From positions 21,741,597 to 21,805,596 of the forward strand of contig CM055901.1 of the NCBI GenBank assembly GCA_029582155.1: DNA of 64,000 bases, read 5' to 3'. The notes beneath the pieces are model-generated. The model was not told where the DNA came from. It did no database searches and was given only the letters and a program-made list of their open reading frames with translations. How positions within the stretch are numbered: position 1 is the first letter of the stretch; each line of letters starts with the position of its first letter. A program made the position numbers and the translations under genes. The stretch comes from Panopea generosa. Lineage: Eukaryota; Mollusca; Bivalvia; Adapedonta; Hiatellidae. Positions 46,084 to 59,273 of the stretch are shown in pieces.

Positions 46084-49000
46084 AACTTTTGATTTGAAAA
46101 GGTTACAATAATACAGTTGATCATTAGTTTACTACACAGTAACCCTAGAAACTGGCTAAATGTTTCATAAAAATGTTACAATGGTACAGTTGATCATTAG
46201 TTTACAACACAGTAACCCTAGAAAATGGCAAAATGTTTCATATAAAGGTTACAATGGTAAAGTTGATCATAAGTTTACAACACAGTAACCCTAGAAACTG
46301 GCTAAATGTTTCATAAAAAGATTACAATGGTACAGTTGATCATTAGTTTACAACACAGTAACCCTAGAAACTGGCTAAATGTTTCATAAAAAGGTTACAG
46401 CGGTACAGTTGATCATTAGTTTACAACACAGTAACCCTAGAAACTGGCTAAATGTTTCATAAAAAGGTTACAATGGTACACTTGTTCATTAGTTTACAAC
46501 ACAGTAACGCTAGAAACTGGCTAAATGTTTTATAAAAAGGTTACAACGATACAGTTGATCATTAGTTTACAACACAGTCACCCTAAAAACTGGCTAAATG
46601 TTTCATAAAAAGGTTACAATGGTAAAGTTGATCATTAGTTTACCACAAAGTAACCCTAGAAACTGGCTAAATGTTTCATAAAAAGGTTACAGCGGTACAG
46701 TTGATCATTAGTTTACAACACAGTAACCCTAGAAACTGGCTAAATGTTTCATAAAAAGGTTACAATGGTACACTTGTTCATTAGTTTACAACACAGTAAC
46801 GCTAGAAACTGGCTAAATGTTTCATAAAAAGGTTACAATGGTACAGTTGATCATGAGTTTACAACACAGTAACCCTAGAAACTGACTAAATGTTTCATAA
46901 AAAGGTTACAATGGTACAGTTGATCATTAGTTTACAACACAGTAACCCTAGAAACTGGCTAAATGTTTCATAAAAAGGTTACAACGATACAGTTGATCAT
47001 TAGTTTACAACACAGTAACCCTAGAAACTGGCTAAATGTTTCATAAAACGGTTACAATGGTAAAGTTGATCATTAGTTTACCACAAAGTAACCCTAGAAA
47101 CTGGCTAAATGTTTCATAAAAAGGTTACAGCGGTACAGTTGATCATTAGTTTACAACACAGTAACCCTAGAAACTGGCTAAATGTTTCATAAAAAGGTTA
47201 CAATGGTACAGTTGATCATTAGTTTACAACACAGTAATGCTAGAAACTGGCTAAATGTTTCATAAAAAGGTTACAATGGTACAGTTGATCATGAGTTTAC
47301 AACACAGTAACCCTAGAAACTGACTAAATGTTTCATAAAAAGGTTACAACGGTTCAGTTGATCGCTAGTTTACAACACAATAACCTTAGAAACTGGCTAA
47401 ATGTTTCATAAAAAGGTTACAACAGTACACTTGATCATGAGGTTACAACACAGTAACCCTAGAAACTGGCTAAATGTTTCATAAAAAGGTTACAATGGTA
47501 CAGTTGATCGCTAGTTTACAACACAGTAACCCTAGAAACTGGCTAAATGTTTCATAAAAAGGTTACAATGGTACAGTTGATCGTAGTTTACAACACAGTA
47601 ACCTTAGAAACTGGCTAAATGTTTCATAAAAAGGTTACAATGGTACACTTGATCATAAGTTTACATCACAGTAACCCTAGAAACTGGCTAAATGATTCAT
47701 AAAAAGGTTACTATGGTACAGTTGATCATTAGTTTACAACACAGTAACCCTAGAAACTGGCTAAATGTTTCATAAAAAGGTTACAATGGTACAGTTGATT
47801 GCTAGTTTACAACACAGTAACCCTAGAAACTGGCTAAATGTTTCATAAAAAGGTTACAATGATACAGTTGATCATTAATTTACAACACAGTAACCCTAGA
47901 AACTGGCAAAATGTTTCATAAAAAGGTTACAATGGTACAGTTGATCATTAGTTTACAACACAGAAACCCTAGAAACTGGCAAAATGTTTCATATAAAGGT
48001 TACAATGGTAAAGTTGATCATTAGATTACAACACAGTAACCCTAGAAACTGGCTAAATGTTTCATAAAAAGATTACAACGGTACAGTTGATCATTAGTTT
48101 ACAACACAGTAACCCTAGAAACTGGCTAAATGTTTCATAAAAAGGTTACAATGGTACAGTTGATCATTAGTTTACAACACAGTAACCCTAGAAACTGGCT
48201 AAATGTTTCATAAAAAGGTTACAACGGTAAAGTTGATCATTAGTTTACAACACAGTAACCCTAGAAACTGGCTAAATGTTTCATAAAAAGGTTACAATGA
48301 TGCAGTTGATCATTAGTTTACAACACAGTAACCCTAGAAACTGGCAAAATGTTTCATAAAAAGGTTACAATGGTACAGTTGATCATTAGTTTACAACACA
48401 GTAACCCTAGAAACTGGCAAAATGTTTCATATAAAGGTTACAATGGTAAAGTTGATCATTAGATTACAACACAGTAACCCTAGAAACTGGCTAAATGTTT
48501 CATAAAAAGGTTACAACTGTACAGTTGATCATTAGTTTACAACACAGTAACCCTAGAAACTGGCTAAATGTTTCATAAAAAGGTTACAACGGTACAGTTG
48601 ATCATTAGTTTACAACACAGTAACCCTAGAAACTGGCTAAATGTTTCATAAAAAGGTAACAACGGTAAAGTTGATCATTAGTTTACCACAAAGTAACCCT
48701 AGAAACTGGCTAAATGTTTCATAAAACGGTAACAACGGTACAGTTGATCATTAGTTTACAACACAGTAACCCTAGAAACTGACTAAATGTTTCATAAAAA
48801 GGTTACAACGGTTCAGTTGATCGCTAGTTTACAACACAGTAACCTTAGAAACTGGCTAAATGTTTCATAAAAAGGTTACAATGGTACAGTTGATCGCTAG
48901 TTTACAACACAGTAACCCTAGAAACTGGCTAAATGTTTCATAAAAAGGTTACAATGGTACAGTTGATCGCTAGTTTACAACACAGTAACCCTAGAAACTG

Positions 49001-50180
49001 GCTAAATGTTTCATAAAATGGTTACAATGGTACAGTGGATCATGAGTTTACAACACAGTAACCCTAGAAACTGGCTAAATTTTTCATAAAAAGGTTACAA
49101 TAGTACAGTTGATCATAAGTTTACAACACAGTAACCCTAGAAACTGGCTAAATGTTTCATAAAAAGGTTACAATGGTACAGTTGATCATGAGTTTACAAC
49201 ACAGTAACCCTAGAAACTGGCTAAATGTTTCATAAAAAGGTTACAATGGTACAGTTGATCATTAGTTTACAACACAGTAACCCTAGAAACTGGCTAAATT
49301 TTTAAAAAGGTTACAATGGTACAGTTGATTATTAGTTTACAACACAGTAACCCTAGAAACTGGCTAAATGTTTCATAAAAAGGTTACAATGGTACAGTTG
49401 ATCATTAGTTTACAACACAGTAACCCTAGAAACTGGCTAAATGTTTAATAAAAAGGTTACAATGGTACAGTTGATCGCTAGTTTACAACACAGTAACCCT
49501 AGAAACTGGCTAAATGTTTTATAAAAAGGTAACAATGGTACAGTTGATCATAAGTTTACAACACAGTAACCCTAGAAACTGGCTAAATGTTTCATAAAAA
49601 GGTTACAGTGGTACAGTTGATCATGAGTTTACAACACAGTAACCCTAGAAACTGGCTAAATGTTTCATAAAAATGTTACAATGGTACAGTTGATCATTAG
49701 TTTACAACACAGTAACCCTATAAACTGGCTAAATGTTTCATAAAAAGGTTACAACGGTACAGTTGATCATTAGTTTACAACACAGTACCCTAGAAACTGG
49801 CTAAATGTTTCATAAAAAGGTTACAATGGTACAGTTGATCATTAGTTTACAACACAGTAACCCTAGAAACTGGCTAAATGTTTCATAAAAAGGTTACAAT
49901 GGTACAGTTGATCATTAGTTTACAACACAGTAACCCTAGAAACTGGCTAAATGTTTCATAAAAAGGTTACAATGGTACAGTTGATCATAAGTTTACAACA
50001 CAGTAACCCTAGAAACTGTCTAAATGTTTCATAAAAAGGTTACAATGGTACAGTTGATCATTAGTTTACAACACAGTAACCCTAGAAACTGGCTAAATGT
50101 TTCATAAAAAGGTTACAATGGTACAGTTGATCATGAGTTTACAACACAGTAACCCTAGAAACTGACTAAATGTTTCATAA
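46084..50180. repeat. 73-bp satellite array, about 56 units
   Basis: The unit is gttacaatggtacagttgat, cattagtttacaacacagta, accctagaaactggctaaat and gtttcataaaaag (73 bp). Main variants are aatgg/aacgg/agcgg, gatcattag/gatcgctag/gatcatgag/gatcataag, and ctggctaaat/ctggcaaaat/ctgactaaat. Linked variants recur at multiples of 73 bp: the agcgg unit at 46394, 46686 and 47124 is 292 and then 438 bp apart, so four- and six-unit blocks have been copied. One unit near 49301 is shortened. The period does not keep one reading frame, so no long open frame arises. Confidence 0.96.
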
Positions 50181-51109
50181 ATAGTGCATGTGTGAATTGA
50201 ATCATGAGTACTGCTCCATGAAAACTACCTTTTCATTTTACTAAACAACACAGCTACTCTTGTTGCTTAGTGGTTCATAAATTGTGTCCATGAGAATGAC
50301 AAACACACAATTCCATTAGTACGTCCTGTTTTTTTATCATAAGCAAGTTGGTGCTCAGTTAATGTGCTCTTATAAGAAAACCTTAGCAGATATGCTCTTA
50401 AAATGTAGGAAATACGGACATAATGTTTATTACACTTTCTGTGGGCAATGTGCATTCTTCTCTAGTCTTTTTTTAAATAATTGTCTTTTCATTTTGTTCC
50501 CATGGTAAGAACACAGAGTTATATCTACAATTCAAAGAGCTATTAGGTGTGGGTAATGAATTCCTATTTAATTTTGTTTGGTTTTACTATTTAAAGGTTT
50601 AGAAATTTTGAAGAATAAATAATTATTTAGCTTTAAATAATGGTGGTTTTAACTTTTTTCATACAGGTCATTTGTAATATTGATACCATTGAAACAAAGA
50701 TTAATTGAAAAATGTAAATTATATATATTTAGGCAGATGTGACAACTTACAAAGAATGACATAATAATTTATTATCATAATTATAAAATTACTTTTACTA
50801 TTTCTTTACAGATAAGTGATCAAAGAAGACAGATAAAGGCGTGGATTATGATAGATAAAAGCTTGGATTATGACAGATAAAGGCTTGGATTATTGATTCT
50901 GTCTTATTGACAGGTTTGTATATTTTACTATTCTTCATTCTGATGTCTTCCTGTTAATGTTCTTATTTACAGATTGAGCAGTCAGTAAAGTTGAATGTAT
51001 TTTGACTAATTTAAAATATGAAATGTTTGCTAATATAAGTACCGATGGTTTAGTAGGATTGTAGGTAGACAGATTTCCAAGGTTTGGCAAATAGAATAGC
51101 AACTTTGAT
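50181..51109. other. Non-coding stretch with a small tandem repeat
   Basis: About 24-bp units of agacagataaaggcgtggat/acagataaaggcttggatt type occur three times at 50828-50900. No gene is recognised. Confidence 0.45.
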
Positions 51110-51925
51110 TCAGCTTACCTGAGTTGAAGATTCACAGGTGAGCTTTTGTGATTGTGTCTGGTGTCTGCCATTTACCTTACCTCAAATTACTTTTTTTGTG
51201 AATCTGCCTGACAGATTTTCACCAAATTTTGTGTGGAACATAATTACACAAAGTTTTCTCTTGTTGGATCATATTTGGTTCTGCCCAATGGGCTTATCAT
51301 ATTTTTTTTGCAAAATTTCAAAAAAATACTTTCTGAAAGTCTAGGCTTATTTTGAATTTTGTATCATCTAATTATTTTCTATCAGGTCAAACCATGACCC
51401 TAGGGTCAAAATTGATTCTGCCCCTGGGAATAGTCAGTTTTATTAAATATTGAAATCCTTCTTCTCAAGAACTGAGCAACCACATTAATTTTATTCATAT
51501 TAAGTATAAAATTTAATTATCTCTATGAGTAGGGGTTTCCATTTTGTTCACAGGAGCTCAGTTAAGAGACTTTGATTTTTACATCTTGATGTCTGAAATA
51601 CATGTATTTAGTCAAAGCAGTTGTGACTGAGCACTTTAAAGAAGATTTAATATCCATGAGGGACCAGAAGTAATGCTATAGAAGGCTTAAAATTGTGAAT
51701 TTCAAAAAAATCCTTAGCAAAAACAAATCTACCAAATTTGTTCTTATTTAGCATAAATTACTCCTATGAGTTCTGAAATAAAGAAGCTGGGGTTCTCAAG
51801 TGGGGTACAGTAAAAGGAATGTTTACATGGCAATGCTATGTGAAAACTGATAACTAAAGATTTTAAAAGAAGTGACAGGTGAAATATGGTGAGCGACTTA
51901 TGTCTATTTGGGCCTCTTATTTTTT
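51110..51925 (+). repeat. Decayed bivalve interspersed repeat ('aggtgagc...gggcctctt' type)
   Basis: Words such as ctgacagattttcaccaaat, ggtcaaaccatgaccctagg, gtcaaaattgattctgcccc and the end gtgagcgacttatgtctatt plus tgggcctctt belong to an interspersed repeat that I know as common in bivalves. The region at 60600-62335 shows the same words. The class is unknown, it is non-coding, and both ends are approximate. Confidence 0.55.
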
Positions 51926-52687
51926 AATGGTTTGTGTACACAATTGGGTGATGAATGCTTGTGCAAATTTCTGGACTGAATAAATGAGAATTGATGGGCT
52001 GGTATAAATCGAGAGTAAAATCTAAAACAGTGTAATTGCAGACAATTATTCAACAGAGAATTGAATGCAAGTGATATTGAGGTGCAGTCTGCCTGATTTG
52101 TGTTACATAGCTGCATGCCAGTCTGTTGATGGCTGGTCCCAGGTGGATGTAAAGTTCCATGGATCTCTCCGAGTGGTGTTGTCTTATATACTGGTTCCTG
52201 GCAAATGTTGATACTAGTTCATAAGTCCATTTGGTGGCAATGTAGTGTTTGTGTTGAATCCCAAGTTAAGATTTGATGTTATGGCTGCTGTTTTGTTACA
52301 ATATAATCACATGCAGTAGAATTGGTTCCCATCCCTGTGATGCTAAAATTGGTTCCTATGTTTAATTTGCAGTGATACTGGTTCCCATTGGAGATTGTAA
52401 CATGTAGTGCACTGCCCCAAATGGAACACCCACAAATTGTATATAATCCCATGTAGGGAAAAGTCTACAATATAAGTGACTCTTCACAAGAAGATTGTGT
52501 GCACATAACATCTCTTGAGTCACAAATTTGTCAGGAAAGTAGCATGTGTCTTAAAAGCTGTGCAGTAGGTTTTTTGTTAGCATTAATCATCTTATGTGAA
52601 TATCAAAGATTAAATCTGCACTTGTGGGTGTAACATGTATGTGTATGAAAAAATAAGATTGTCAAAATTTTTTATGCATCGGAACAG
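51926..52687. other. Non-coding stretch
   Basis: Short, loose recurrences of 'ttggttccca' occur at 52323-52385. No gene is recognised. Confidence 0.4.
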
Positions 52688-52984
52688 TTGTTGTTGTATG
52701 GTGTTTAGCGTCACTATCAACAATTTTTCAGTCATATCGCGACGGTGTCTACTTGTGACAGTATTCTGAACGCTGTCACACTGGAGTATCATGCCGCAGA
52801 CACATGGTATGATACCCCACCCAGTCACATTATACTGATACCGAGCCGACCACACCTAGAACTCTCCTCTAAATGCTGAGCGTCAAGCGAGGAAGCTTCT
52901 AGTACCATTTTTAAGTCTTTGGTATGACCCGGTTGGGGATCGAACCCATGACCTCCCGCATGCGAGGCGGACACTCTACCACTA
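52688..52984 (-). mobile_element. tRNA-derived SINE, second copy of the 31209 family
   Basis: The same body and AAC tail as at 31209-31525. The B box reads gggttcgatcc on the minus strand, better preserved than in the other copy. The first 15 or so bases of the tRNA head are missing. AACAG on each side (52683-52687 and 52985-52989) may be a short target duplication. The minus-strand open frame at 52610-52855 is a shadow. Confidence 0.85.
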
Positions 52985-52989
52985 AACAG

Positions 52990-54219
52990 ACATTTCCCAC
53001 TATTGTTTAGTAGTCATGAGCAACCTGAAGTTTACATATGTCCAAAACTGTCATGACCAATGGAATTGCTTCTATACAATGTATACTGACAAGATACAGA
53101 AAAGCGGCTGCTGTTTTCAGAGCCCCATAATTATCAAACTATTGTAAGAGATATTTTGTATAAACACTTTATACCCATTGGTTGTGTTCCTGTCCTCTTC
53201 TTAGAATGGAGGATAAGAGTTTAAAATGATGTGATTGGTCAATAAAATTATCTAGAATTTTTTTTTTTTTAAATAAATATAAATTTAACTGTTTCCTGCT
53301 ACAATCAATATTTGTGTTAAGATTGAACGGATCTTTTTTGTATATTGTATATCATTGTTTAGGTGTACTATAGAATTATGTTTTCAGTCTAATCAATAAT
53401 TTTAATAGGTAAATTTTATTTCCATCATAACTCATTGAGGACCCCACATATGTTGGCGAAATATGAACAAGGTCATTATTGCACACAGTCCTTAATTAGA
53501 GCGCAACTTAGTATATCACTAATTAATGGAATAATTTCTTTGAATTATACATATTTTTTACAACTCCAAAGGTAAAATATCCAAAGAACATTCAACTAGC
53601 TGACATGTACCAGTTATCTTTTATAGAGAACGAGCCTCTGATTTGGCACTTTGTTTTCCACGGAATTGGTTTCTGAACTCCAGTCTTAATGACAAAACAG
53701 TTTGAATGTCAAAACAGAATGAATCAACCCATGTTCTGAATGGACCTGTTTGTCTGAACAAAAAATAACATAACAGTTGAATAATTTTTGCGAAAGGCTG
53801 TATAACTGTCAGTTTAATGTATTGCAGACAATTGATGTTGCAAGGGGAAACAACTTTCAAAGTTCGTCACGGGCGATAAACTATATTGAACAAAGTTCTT
53901 ATCAATGTTCTGACTGAACAATTCATTGTTTAACACCACAATATGACTTGTACTTGTGCCTATGCAGAAATAAATTATTGCATATTAAGAAAAGAATATA
54001 TTTTTTACAGGATTTATCAAGAACATCAGAAATACTTCTGCTCACCATATTACGTTGATTTACAGTATGAAATAGTTGTAATGTTTAACAAAGGCCAAAC
54101 TTAAAAAATACATAATATTATTTTAAAACTTCTCTCTCTCCTTCCTTTGTTTTTGCTATTTTTGTCCCCCACCCCCTTTAAAGAAGTGAAAGAAGTGGAG
54201 GTATAAAGCTTTGCACTTT
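52990..54219. other. Non-coding stretch
   Basis: A+T-rich, with no recognised gene or repeat. The minus-strand frame at 53621-53860 has no domain. Confidence 0.4.
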
Positions 54220-54545
54220 ATGAATCTGTCTGTTGGTAGACCGTCATGGTTCCAGACGATATCTCAATACAGGGTTAGTTAGTGAATGTCAAGGTCAAAG
54301 TAGCTATTTTAAAGAAAATCAGTTTCCTACTGATAACTCAGGAACGGTTTCGCCCAGGAACTCCAAACTGAGCAGAGCTGTTTGTCTTGGTAAGTTGATG
54401 ATCTGTATACATTTCAGAATTAGTAAGTCAAAGGTCAAGACTTTGTACACTTTATAGAAAATTGGGTTTCCCGTTTGATATCTCGAGAGCAGATCTAACA
54501 TTATGTTTAGCACCATGATAGTGTTGTTTTCTATGGCCAAATCAT
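54220..54545 (+). repeat. Decayed tandem repeat with 'gtcaaggtcaaag' units
   Basis: Two to three diverged units of about 130 bp share gatatctc(aa/ga), agtgaatgtcaaggtcaaag / agtaagtcaaaggtcaagac, and ttaaagaaaatcagtttcct / ttatagaaaattgggtttcc. The pattern is that of tandem-core bivalve repeats. The open frames at 54233-54540 on both strands follow from it. Confidence 0.55.
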
Positions 54546-55339
54546 ATAATATATTTTTGTAGGTGAAAAAATAAATCTATAACATCAGCTATGAATTTTG
54601 GATGGAGAAATCCAACCCTGCATTTCCTTACCACCACATACAGTAGCCTGATTAAATAAGGCATGGATGGACAGCTTTTATATTATTTGGATATCTGTTG
54701 TAATGTCTCGGGGAAATGCAAAATAAAAAATCATCAAAAGAATTCTTAGAGATGTGCAATAAATAGCTGTGATAGATTCAATTTACTGACATTCTCACCT
54801 TAGTAAAATCCCATACATTTATGTCCACATACAATGTGCAGGAGAGGAAATTTTATACTCAGACATGACTTTCCATATATGACTAGTCCTTAAACACACA
54901 AAACAACAACAACAACAGAAATGCTATAACTATTTTTATCTGCAGCAGACGTACATTATAGTCATTCTGAGCACTCTCTGGAAAAATGTGTAATTAGGTT
55001 TGACTCCACAGTATCTTGTTTATTGTTTTCAAGATTGGACTGAAATTTGTGTTTGTTTTATCTTTTATTTAACAAAATTCCGAAACCTCAAGGGAACCAG
55101 TGAGAGGGAGGCTGTACCCACTATCTTATAGTTTCATCAAATATTAAACTTTTTTAGAATGAGCTATTAATAATTAAGATAGCCGCTGCCTTACTTGACA
55201 TATAAAGTAATTTATTTCACAGTTTTCATTATGGCTGGTGCCACATCAATCAGGATATCGGTACAAGAGATTGTGTCTAGTTTGTCTACAGCTTTTTCAT
55301 GAATTATGCTTTCTTAGGCATCAGTTAGTAGACAAGTAA
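54546..55339. other. Non-coding stretch
   Basis: A short (CAA)n tract lies at 54903-54917. No gene is recognised. Confidence 0.4.
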
Positions 55340-55505
55340 ATGATTACTTATCTTTCACCACTGAGGTCATGGGTTTGAGCCTAGCTCAGTCCAAATTCCA
55401 ATGTTAGAAAGTTTGCCAGTTATTTATGGAAGGATGGTGATTTCACTGATTTTGAGGTCATATCTCCTCCACCAATAAAACTGGATGCCAGTTATATGTT
55501 TGTTA
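55340..55505 (+). mobile_element. tRNA-derived SINE, decayed third copy of the 19733 family
   Basis: The tRNA head is weak, but catgggtttgagcctagctc keeps the B box. The body gtttgccagttatttatgga and tail ccaccaataaaactggatgc match the element at 19733-19955. Confidence 0.62.
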
Positions 55506-55648
55506 GCATTTCATGATTATTTTTAGTCTATAAACATTTGTATTTTAATAAATGTTTAATGCTAAATAAAATATTGAATTAAAACATGTAACTATAAACA
55601 TTATTGTGTTCAAAGTGGCATTAATAGACCTCATGAAAAAAAAACATA

Positions 55649-55839
55649 CAGTGAAACCTGTCATAAGCAGCCAGTCAAGGGAATTTGCAAAAGTGGCCTT
55701 TTGACACAGGTTGTTGCTTAATACAGGTTAATTTGCTCTTTAAGCATAGAAATGGGAAATAGCAAAATGTGGCTGAAAATGTGGCTGCTTAAGACACATG
55801 GTTGCTTAACAGAGGTTACTGCTTACACAGGTTTGACTG
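55649..55839. mobile_element. Palindromic pogo-like MITE, 191 bp
   Basis: Ends are cagtgaaacctgtcataagc and, inverted, cagtcaaacctgtgtaagca, with TA on each side (55647-55648 and 55840-55841). The 'agcagcca'/'tggctgctt' words are repeated inside in both orientations, so most of it can fold on itself. It is the short, intact form of the family at 4131 and 29775. Confidence 0.83.
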
Positions 55840-55841
55840 TA

Positions 55842-57496
55842 TCTAATTTATATTAGTTTTCTTCCATAACCTTCATTTTTTTATTTTCTGTTGGAACTAT
55901 TGCCTACCTGGTAATTGTCATCTATTTTGATTATTTCTTGTTTAATTCATGGGAAGAAATTCATTACAGGTAATTCATTTGTTTGTAACAATTTCAGTTT
56001 TAAACATCAGGATTATGTTCAACCACCACTAAAACTGGAATGCCATATATAACCTAAAATAAATAAAAAAAAATAAACATCAGGAGTGTATGTTGAGGTC
56101 CAAATATTGGCAGGGAAGTTGTAATGGTTTCTGCTAATTTGTGTGTCTACTTTGATATCCCATCAGGGGACCAGTGTATCCTGTTTTGATCACAGCCAGT
56201 CTGAGAGTGTGGTTATCTTTCAATACAAGTTCAATCCAGCTGAGACCATTATTATTGTTTTACACATTTCTCTGGATTATTAAAGAGATTACAGAAGTTG
56301 CAGTAAGTTTAATTTCACTTTGCAGTTCTACATTTAATAAAAAAACCATTTGGTTTACATGCTGCAGCCATAGGGGTTCTGTTTTAAGATTTTGCACATT
56401 TTCTTGCAATAAAAATAATGATTTTCACTTGCCAAAACATGATAAAGATTCACATCAGATCAAGTGATGATGCCTCAAGTTTGGTTAGGGGGTTAAACCC
56501 TTAGGCTCATAAAAAATGTAATTTCCTAAAACAAACTATGGAGAAAAAAAATCATACTATCTTTGTTATTTATATACATATGGTTACACATTGTCATACT
56601 CCTGCCTCTAGATAGGGGGGATTATTGCGATGGTTATTTACTGCTTAATTTCACTGAGTGAAAGATGTTAATAACAAAGACAGACCCAGTTTGCACGAAT
56701 AGTCAGGAACCTCTCGAATAGTCAGGAACCTCTCGTGTCAATAGCAAGTACCATTTTCTGGAACTGACTTGCTGTTTGTTTTTCTATGGTGGAAACTTCT
56801 ATTCTGTTTTTTTTTTTTTTTATTCCATTATCATTTTAAAGTCGTAGTTTTTCATATTAACAAAAAATATGTTGTAACAATATTGCTGAATTATTAAAAC
56901 GTCTTATTAAAACAGACAAAATTAAATATTCAAATCAAATTATGGGACATGAAGATTGGTTGTTTGCATTTTTATATTTGACAATGTCTAGGTCTAGAGT
57001 TCTAAGTTACTTTTTTGGACGGTTGAACAAAAATTATGTGGCTGTTTCTAGACACTCAAAAATGCTTTTATGTGGCTAAAAATCTGTTGTGTGGCTTTAT
57101 GTTTCAGCCACACAAGAAACCAGCTGGGCGCAAAGAAACCACTTAAATACATATTTGTCAGAACATCCGTAAACTATTGCTTCTTCTCTGAAACCACTTG
57201 ACAGATTTTCACCAAATTTGGTGTGAAGTCATTATAATATAAAGCTCTCTCATGCCTATGCCAATGTTTAAACAATATAAATAACTTGATTACAATTATT
57301 CCTTGAGGCCCAAAGTGTTTATCCACAAGTTTTGTTAACAAAAATCCATTTACTAATCGAAAGTTATATATGTTTTACTTGTATTTTCATTTGCATACCT
57401 TCTCATTGGTCAGATACTCATGCAATATTTAAACCTGAACTGTAAAACAGGCTTGAAGTACAAGAAGGAGAACCTATGTCATACGCACCTGCTAAA
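55842..57496. other. Non-coding stretch with a SINE tail fragment
   Basis: A tail of the 19733 SINE family lies at 56020-56068 (caaccaccactaaaactgga, atgccatatataacct). A direct repeat cgaatagtcaggaacctctc occurs at 56697 and again at 56715. The open frame at 56174-56467 has no domain. No gene is recognised. Confidence 0.5.
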
Positions 57497-57498
57497 TA

Positions 57499-58432
57499 CA
57501 GTGCCCGAACGTTGTTTCAAAACCTGGTTGAGTGATTTTTTGTTTCGATTTTTGGTACATGTGTAGATTTATAGTTCCTAACGACCATCTGGGTGTAAGT
57601 ATACAACTATCTACTTTTTTACCGGTTCACTGCTTTGGGTCATTAGTCATTTTCCAAGGATAAATAATTGTAACCACTGACCGCTATAAAGGTAGATAGT
57701 TGTTTTATTATATTGAATAACAATAAAATAGGTAAGTCAAGAAATTGTATTAGATCTACTTTATTATGTAACATACAAATGTATAAGAAGTTTTTCACCT
57801 CACCTCATTCATACTTCAACTGCGTTTTTTTAGCAGAGGAGTGAAAAGCATTTTTTTTCGTAGCCTTTGTAAGTCTGTTCTCCACTAACAAATTCAACGG
57901 GTTTAATTTAATTTTAGCGTAAAAAAAGTGGTACTTCAGTGTCAATTTTATTTTTCAGAATACAATAAACAGTTCAGTTTAATTGTTGTTTTATCGAGTA
58001 GAGCAAATGGAGTTTGAATGGACTATCAGAATGAGAACGAAAGAACGTTTCGTTTGAACTATTGACTCGGTAACAGGGTAAAACCGGTTTCGATAGAATA
58101 AGTGGTCAATAGCTCATTTTTGAAGGAATAAGTGGTCAATAGTTCATTTATTTGACCTGATAAGTTCAGGTTTCAACCAATCATAATGGAGCATTCATGA
58201 TGATATATAATAAAGGTATTTATTACACTGATATATAGATCACTGCAACCTACAAAATTTCAGATTACCTCATGAGGTAATATGTTGTATTATAGGTTAC
58301 ACTGATCTATATGTCAATGAAGTAGATTCCTCTAATATCCAGATGTTCGCAAGGAACTATAAAACCTACACATGTACCTAAAATCAAAACGAAAATCTCT
58401 TAACCAGGTTTTGAAACAACGTTCTGGCACTG
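57499..58432. mobile_element. 934-bp TA-flanked DNA element with inverted repeats of about 95 bp
   Basis: The left end, cagtgcccgaacgttgtttc then aaaacctggttgag..., matches the right end inverted (cagtgccagaacgttgtttc then aaaacctggttaag...). The match continues through a gtacatgtgtag word to catctgg, about 95 bp on each side. TA flanks the element at 57497-57498 and 58433-58434. The centre holds a second inverted repeat around the perfect palindrome attacctcatgaggtaat (58265-58282), with arms atatagatcactgcaacct and the inverse of aggttacactgatctatat, perhaps a smaller element inserted in it. CAGTGCC ends and TA targets fit the Tc1/mariner group. No transposase is readable. Confidence 0.85.
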
Positions 58433-58434
58433 TA

Positions 58435-59273
58435 TTTATCAAGTGTGCATGACACAGCTAGGTGTCCCCCTTCCCCTCAAGTTAGAACTGGCTATTTCCA
58501 AAGTTTTGTGATGCTTTAAAATTCACCAACATTTTTTTGATAGCGTACTTAATTTTCATTATCTCCAGAATAGTCATTGGAGGGGCTAAGACAGAGTGGC
58601 CGTAATAATCTCAGCAATAGGGTATATACGTTACCTATTTCCCAATTCTATAAGTAAAGTAAAAGCCCATATTTAATATGAAGCTTTACAAATTTCATTT
58701 CGAACGTTTATTATTTAATTACCTTCATGGCATGCAGAACAGAAATCTTATTACGGAATCGTCACTGTGCTGTGTAAAGTGTTAACTCTGTCTGTGATTT
58801 TACAAAATTACTTAATATGTTTCTTCTTAAAGGAATACAGTGATGTAATAAAGAACGAAAAACTAATCAATACCATACTGTTAATTTTAACTACAAACAG
58901 AATGTATTTGTGTAAGAAATAATGGTATACTACTAAATTAGTTGTTTTACGTGCAGCGTAATTTTCTGCATTTAGATTTCTATTGTATTTCAGGCTCCTG
59001 CTTCACTTACATATGTTTAAATACTCAAGAACATAAATCTATGAAAAGCGGCCAGATGATCATGATTTTAGACTTGTTTCAGTCAAACTGCATATGGATT
59101 CATTGATGTTGATTATATAATAGATAAATAACCGGTCAAACTAAGTTGAGTTTTTAAGCATTTAAGTAAAATGTTAGCAAAAACAGAAGCCTGGTCTTTT
59201 TAGATAAGAAGTCAGAAAATTGATTTTTAAACCTGTATTTAAACCGACCCCAGGTGATTACACTTTCCCAATA
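58435..59273. other. Non-coding stretch
   Basis: No recognised gene or repeat. Confidence 0.4.
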
